A stretch of DNA of 64,000 nt. Source: Peptococcaceae bacterium BRH_c8a. Lineage in GTDB: Bacteria; Bacillota; Desulfotomaculia; Desulfotomaculales; Desulfallaceae. Position numbers and translations under genes: made by a program. The stretch covers positions 163,815-227,814 of the forward strand of contig LADP01000005.1 of the NCBI GenBank assembly GCA_000961575.1, in the 5' to 3' direction. This document shows positions 60,976 to 64,000 of the stretch, piece after piece. The notes below the pieces were generated by a model, which saw only the letters and a program-made list of their open reading frames with translations, had not been told where the DNA came from and did not search any database. Each line of letters begins with the position of its first letter. Within the stretch, counting starts at the first letter, position 1.

Positions 60976-62193
60976 ATGCTTTCTGTAGAGAAACAAATGG
61001 AGATTATCAAACGAGGCGTAGTAGAAATAGTGCCGGAAGCAGAATTGGTTGCCAAACTGGAACGTTCCGTAAAAACCGGAGAGCCTTTACATATTAAGCT
61101 GGGCCTTGATCCCACCGCTCCCGATATCCATCTGGGACATACCGTGGTGCTCCAAAAGATTAGACAGTTTCAGGACTTGGGTCACCGAACAACTATCATT
61201 TTGGGAGATTTCACTGCCCGAATCGGAGACCCCACGGGCAAATCGGAAACTAGGAAGCAGCTTACCGAAGAGCAGGTACTGGAAAATGCCAAAACTTATG
61301 AAAGACAAATCTTTAAAGTTTTGGATCCGGCTAGGACAACCCTTACATTTAACAGTAAATGGCTTTCTCCGCTGAACTTCGCGCAGGTTATTGAATTGGC
61401 TGCCAAGTATACTGTAGCCAGGATGTTGGAACGGGATGATTTTGACAAGCGTTTTAAGGAAGGTCTTCCGATTAGTGTACACGAATTTTTCTACCCTCTG
61501 ATGCAGGGTTTTGATTCGGTAGCCCTGCGTGCTGACGTGGAACTGGGTGGTACGGATCAAAAGTTTAATTTGTTGATGGGCCGCACGTTGCAGCGGGAAT
61601 ACGGCCAGGAACCACAGGTGGCCCTGATGATGCCTATTATTGAGGGTACTGACGGTGTGCAAAAGATGAGCAAAAGCCTGGGTAATTATATAGGCATTGA
61701 TGAAAAAGCCGAAGAAATGTACGGCAAAACTATGAGCATACCCGACCAGTTGATGGTTCGGTACTATGAGTTGCTTACCCCCGTATCACTCGACGAGGTG
61801 AGCCGGATCGCCACAGGGATACAAACCGGTGAGGTGCACCCCCGGGATGTCAAGATGCGGTTAGCCCGTGAGATAGTATCTTTCTATCATGATCGAGAAG
61901 CTGCAGTGCGGGCTGAAGAAGAATTTAAACGAGTTTTCCAACAGCACGACCTGCCTGAGGATATGCCCACCTTTAGCGTCTCCGCGGACATGTTGGAAGA
62001 CGGGCGTGTATGGTTGCCGAAACTAATGCAGCAGGCCGGTCTATGTTCCAGCACCAGCGAGGCCAGACGGCTTATCCAGCAGGGCGCGGTAAAGGTAAAT
62101 GGTGAGAGATTCGCAGACACTGAACAAAAATTAAAACCTGAACCGGGGATGGTGATTAAAGCCGGTAAACGAAAGTTTTTACGAATAGAATAG
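60976..62193 (+). CDS. tyrS: Tyrosyl-tRNA synthetase
   Basis: 405 residues, TyrRS-Z-like type. Class I signatures HLGHTVV (HIGH variant at about 53-59) and KMSKS (about 231-235), and a C-terminal S4 domain (about 340-405; SEARRLIQQGAVKVNG). ATG start behind AAAGGAG. Confidence 0.95.
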   Translation: MLSVEKQMEIIKRGVVEIVPEAELVAKLERSVKTGEPLHIKLGLDPTAPDIHLGHTVVLQKIRQFQDLGHRTTIILGDFTARIGDPTGKSETRKQLTEEQVLENAKTYERQIFKVLDPARTTLTFNSKWLSPLNFAQVIELAAKYTVARMLERDDFDKRFKEGLPISVHEFFYPLMQGFDSVALRADVELGGTDQKFNLLMGRTLQREYGQEPQVALMMPIIEGTDGVQKMSKSLGNYIGIDEKAEEMYGKTMSIPDQLMVRYYELLTPVSLDEVSRIATGIQTGEVHPRDVKMRLAREIVSFYHDREAAVRAEEEFKRVFQQHDLPEDMPTFSVSADMLEDGRVWLPKLMQQAGLCSSTSEARRLIQQGAVKVNGERFADTEQKLKPEPGMVIKAGKRKFLRIE

Positions 62194-62217
62194 GGTTTCT
62201 TACCATTGAATAGATCC

Positions 62218-62243
62218 AGCGCGCTAAAATGGCGCGCTTTTTT
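62218..62243 (+). terminator. Terminator after tyrS
   Basis: AGCGCGC/GCGCGCT with a short loop and TTTTTT. Confidence 0.85.
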
Positions 62244-62299
62244 CATTGGAAGTCGGTTACCCCCATATACTGATATAAACGAACCATGGGGTGAAGCTA

Positions 62300-62956
62300 A
62301 TGTTCAGAAGAAGAAAGCCCTTTCGCCGACGTTTGGCCTTGTTATTAATGCTGGCACTGGTTTGCGGTGTTTATTTGTTTTTCGATCTGCGGGTTCGCCC
62401 CACGCTTTTGACAGTGGCTGATATTCAGGTTACCAGGATGGCCGTTGAAGCGATTAATAAAACAGTACAACAGGAAGTTTCCCGTAATAACATAGGGTAC
62501 CAGGATTTTATTACTGTACACCGGGACTATAACGGGCGGGTGGCCCTGATGCAAGCCAATACGGTGCAAATAAATAAGCTAGCGGCAGATATAACCCTGG
62601 ATGTGCAGCAAAGGCTGCGCGGTTTGGAAAGAGAGCAGGTCTCTGTTCCGTTCGGCCAAATCATGGGTAGTCGTATTTTTGCTGACCTGGGGCCCCGCAT
62701 AAGTATACGCATTTACCCCATGGGTGTTGTTAACGTGGACGTAATGGATAGTTTTGAACAGGCGGGTATCAACCAGACTCGGCATAAGATATACTTTGAC
62801 TTTACCACCATGGTACGGGTAGTTATACCCCTTTACAGCGGTGAAGTTGAAGTGGTCACCAAGGTTCCGGTGGCGGAAAGCATTATCGTGGGTGATGTCC
62901 CCGACGCGGTAATTAACCTACCCAGCGGAATATTGGGTAGCGGCGGGTTGAAGTGA
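62300..62956 (+). CDS. yunB: Sporulation protein YunB
   Basis: 218 residues. Basic head, one membrane helix (about 13-30), and an extracytoplasmic domain with ADIQVTRMAVEAINKTVQQE, VPFGQIMGSRIFADLGPRI and the end SGEVEVVTKVPVAESIIVGD. YunB is a sigma-E-controlled membrane protein needed for efficient spore formation. The ATG at 62300 behind GGGGTGAAG is preferred over the GTG at 62291. Confidence 0.9.
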   Translation: MFRRRKPFRRRLALLLMLALVCGVYLFFDLRVRPTLLTVADIQVTRMAVEAINKTVQQEVSRNNIGYQDFITVHRDYNGRVALMQANTVQINKLAADITLDVQQRLRGLEREQVSVPFGQIMGSRIFADLGPRISIRIYPMGVVNVDVMDSFEQAGINQTRHKIYFDFTTMVRVVIPLYSGEVEVVTKVPVAESIIVGDVPDAVINLPSGILGSGGLK

Positions 62957-63229
62957 ATTAAGGGTCAGGCAAATGGGTAATGGGGCATTTAGTACACGCT
63001 ATTAATGAAGAATTTATAAAAATAGCAAAAAGTTACGAATAAAAAACGGTCGGGTAAAGAATAATTTATAATGAAGAAATGTTAAAGACTAAGCAATAGG
63101 CTTAGCTGATAGCCCATCACGTAAACTTACATAAATAAGATAGGTTTTCGGGATTGCATATGGTATGGGCATTTGCTTTTAAGTCGGTGTAGCATATTCC
63201 GCCGTGTTAAAAAAAAAGCGTGTTCTCGG
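62957..63229. other. Non-coding region upstream of rRNA operon
   Basis: AT-rich, no ORF with a ribosome site. ORFs here in the track (63338-63646, minus) are antisense to the rRNA leader and are not genes. No terminator of yunB is obvious; I see no other feature. Confidence 0.6.
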
Positions 63230-63259
63230 TTGACACAGATATGTTGAATATGCTATATT
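63230..63259 (+). promoter_or_regulatory. rRNA promoter P1
   Basis: TTGACA at 63230-63235 and TATATT at 63254-63259, spacer 18. Confidence 0.7.
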
Positions 63260-63388
63260 AATTAATCTGTCGTCGACGCGAGTGTCGAAACATAACTGGA
63301 ATAAATTGATGCTTGAACGGCAGCAACGAAAGTGATATTATAAGGGATGTTGGCTCGAGTGAGTCGGTGCAGCAGGGATTAACGGCAC

Positions 63389-63417
63389 TTGACAGTGCAA
63401 AAGAGCCATGATACAAT
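63389..63417 (+). promoter_or_regulatory. rRNA promoter P2
   Basis: TTGACA at 63389-63394 and TACAAT at 63412-63417, spacer 17, about 170 bases before the 16S. The leader after it has GGTCTTTGAAAACTAAACAG, a sequence widely seen before Firmicute 16S/23S genes. Confidence 0.8.
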
Positions 63418-63586
63418 GATAAACGCCGCTGAAAACAAAGTGGCAGAAAACGGTAATAACAGGTCTTTGAAAACTAAACAGAGTAAAGAGAAGCGAAAGC
63501 AAGCGAACAAAAAACCTCGTCAAACAGCTTTTATTAGCTAAAGTAAGCGAGTAATTCTTGAGAATAAAGATTAAACTCTTTATATA

Positions 63587-64000
<414 letters not shown>

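Overview
The window reads as chromosome of an endospore-forming, low-to-mid GC Firmicute. The 5' end of a 16S rRNA gene, the polA-mutM-ytaF-coaE order known from Bacillus, ytxC next to thrS, and many sporulation genes (sigI/rsgI, ytxC, yunB, pdaB, cotF, ytaF, YjcZ-like peptides, Mn-catalase, cortex-hydrolase-like protein) support this. The combination with soluble multi-PAS kinases, a flavin-based electron-transfer set and T-box/L20 leaders fits the Desulfotomaculum/Peptococcaceae group; the genus is an inference, and no sulfate- or energy-metabolism genes are present to confirm it.

Layout. 1-4.0 kb: a secreted CAP-domain protein behind a c-di-AMP riboswitch, a LysM/SleB hydrolase, and the sigI-rsgI pair. 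4.0-7.1 kb: an Mn(II) riboswitch with a CaCA-family exchanger, a DedA protein and a DHH phosphoesterase. 7.3-11.4 kb: an orphan multi-PAS histidine kinase convergent with an alpha/beta hydrolase and a manganese catalase. 11.6-14.4 kb: a DUF421-DUF4363-DUF421 operon flanked by three tiny Gly-rich membrane peptides that share a sporulation-type promoter. 14.5-17.3 kb: stalk/FMN-binding protein, ApbE, NusG-II (EetA-like) and Gx-transporter (EetB-like), a compact flavin-based extracellular electron transfer set, then tRNA-Leu. 17.7-28.8 kb (minus strand): acyl-CoA ligase, a second orphan PAS kinase, and the lytic transglycosylase-coaE-ytaF-mutM-polA cluster. 28.9-35.5 kb: S41 protease, a protein with a TFIIB/cyclin-like C-terminus, DedA, a long inverted repeat, PdaB, DacF-type carboxypeptidase, tRNA-Val and an SMR transporter. 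35.5-39.2 kb: spore coat and small membrane proteins, a frameshifted LysR regulator and ytxC. 39.2-48.2 kb: a translation block (T-box-thrS, L20 leader-infC-rpmI-rplT, rRNA methyltransferase, T-box-pheST). 48.4-57.1 kb: zapA, polX, 3-methyladenine glycosylase, NIF3, U32 peptidase/RlhA-like and mutS2. 57.2-64 kb: beta-propeller lipoprotein, class A PBP, tyrS, yunB and the promoter region and 5' end of an rRNA operon.

Regulation visible in the sequence is dominated by RNA: two riboswitches, two T-boxes with readable specifier codons (ACC for Thr, TTC for Phe), an L20-type leader and many intrinsic terminators. The most interesting items are the compact EET locus, the candidate spore-membrane DUF421 locus with its shared promoter, the cyclin-fold protein, the LysR gene broken exactly at an A9 tract, the PolX with an altered polymerase motif, and a 137-nt imperfect palindrome. 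Many start codons were moved from the ORF track to non-ATG codons with better ribosome binding sites, including an ATT start for infC.
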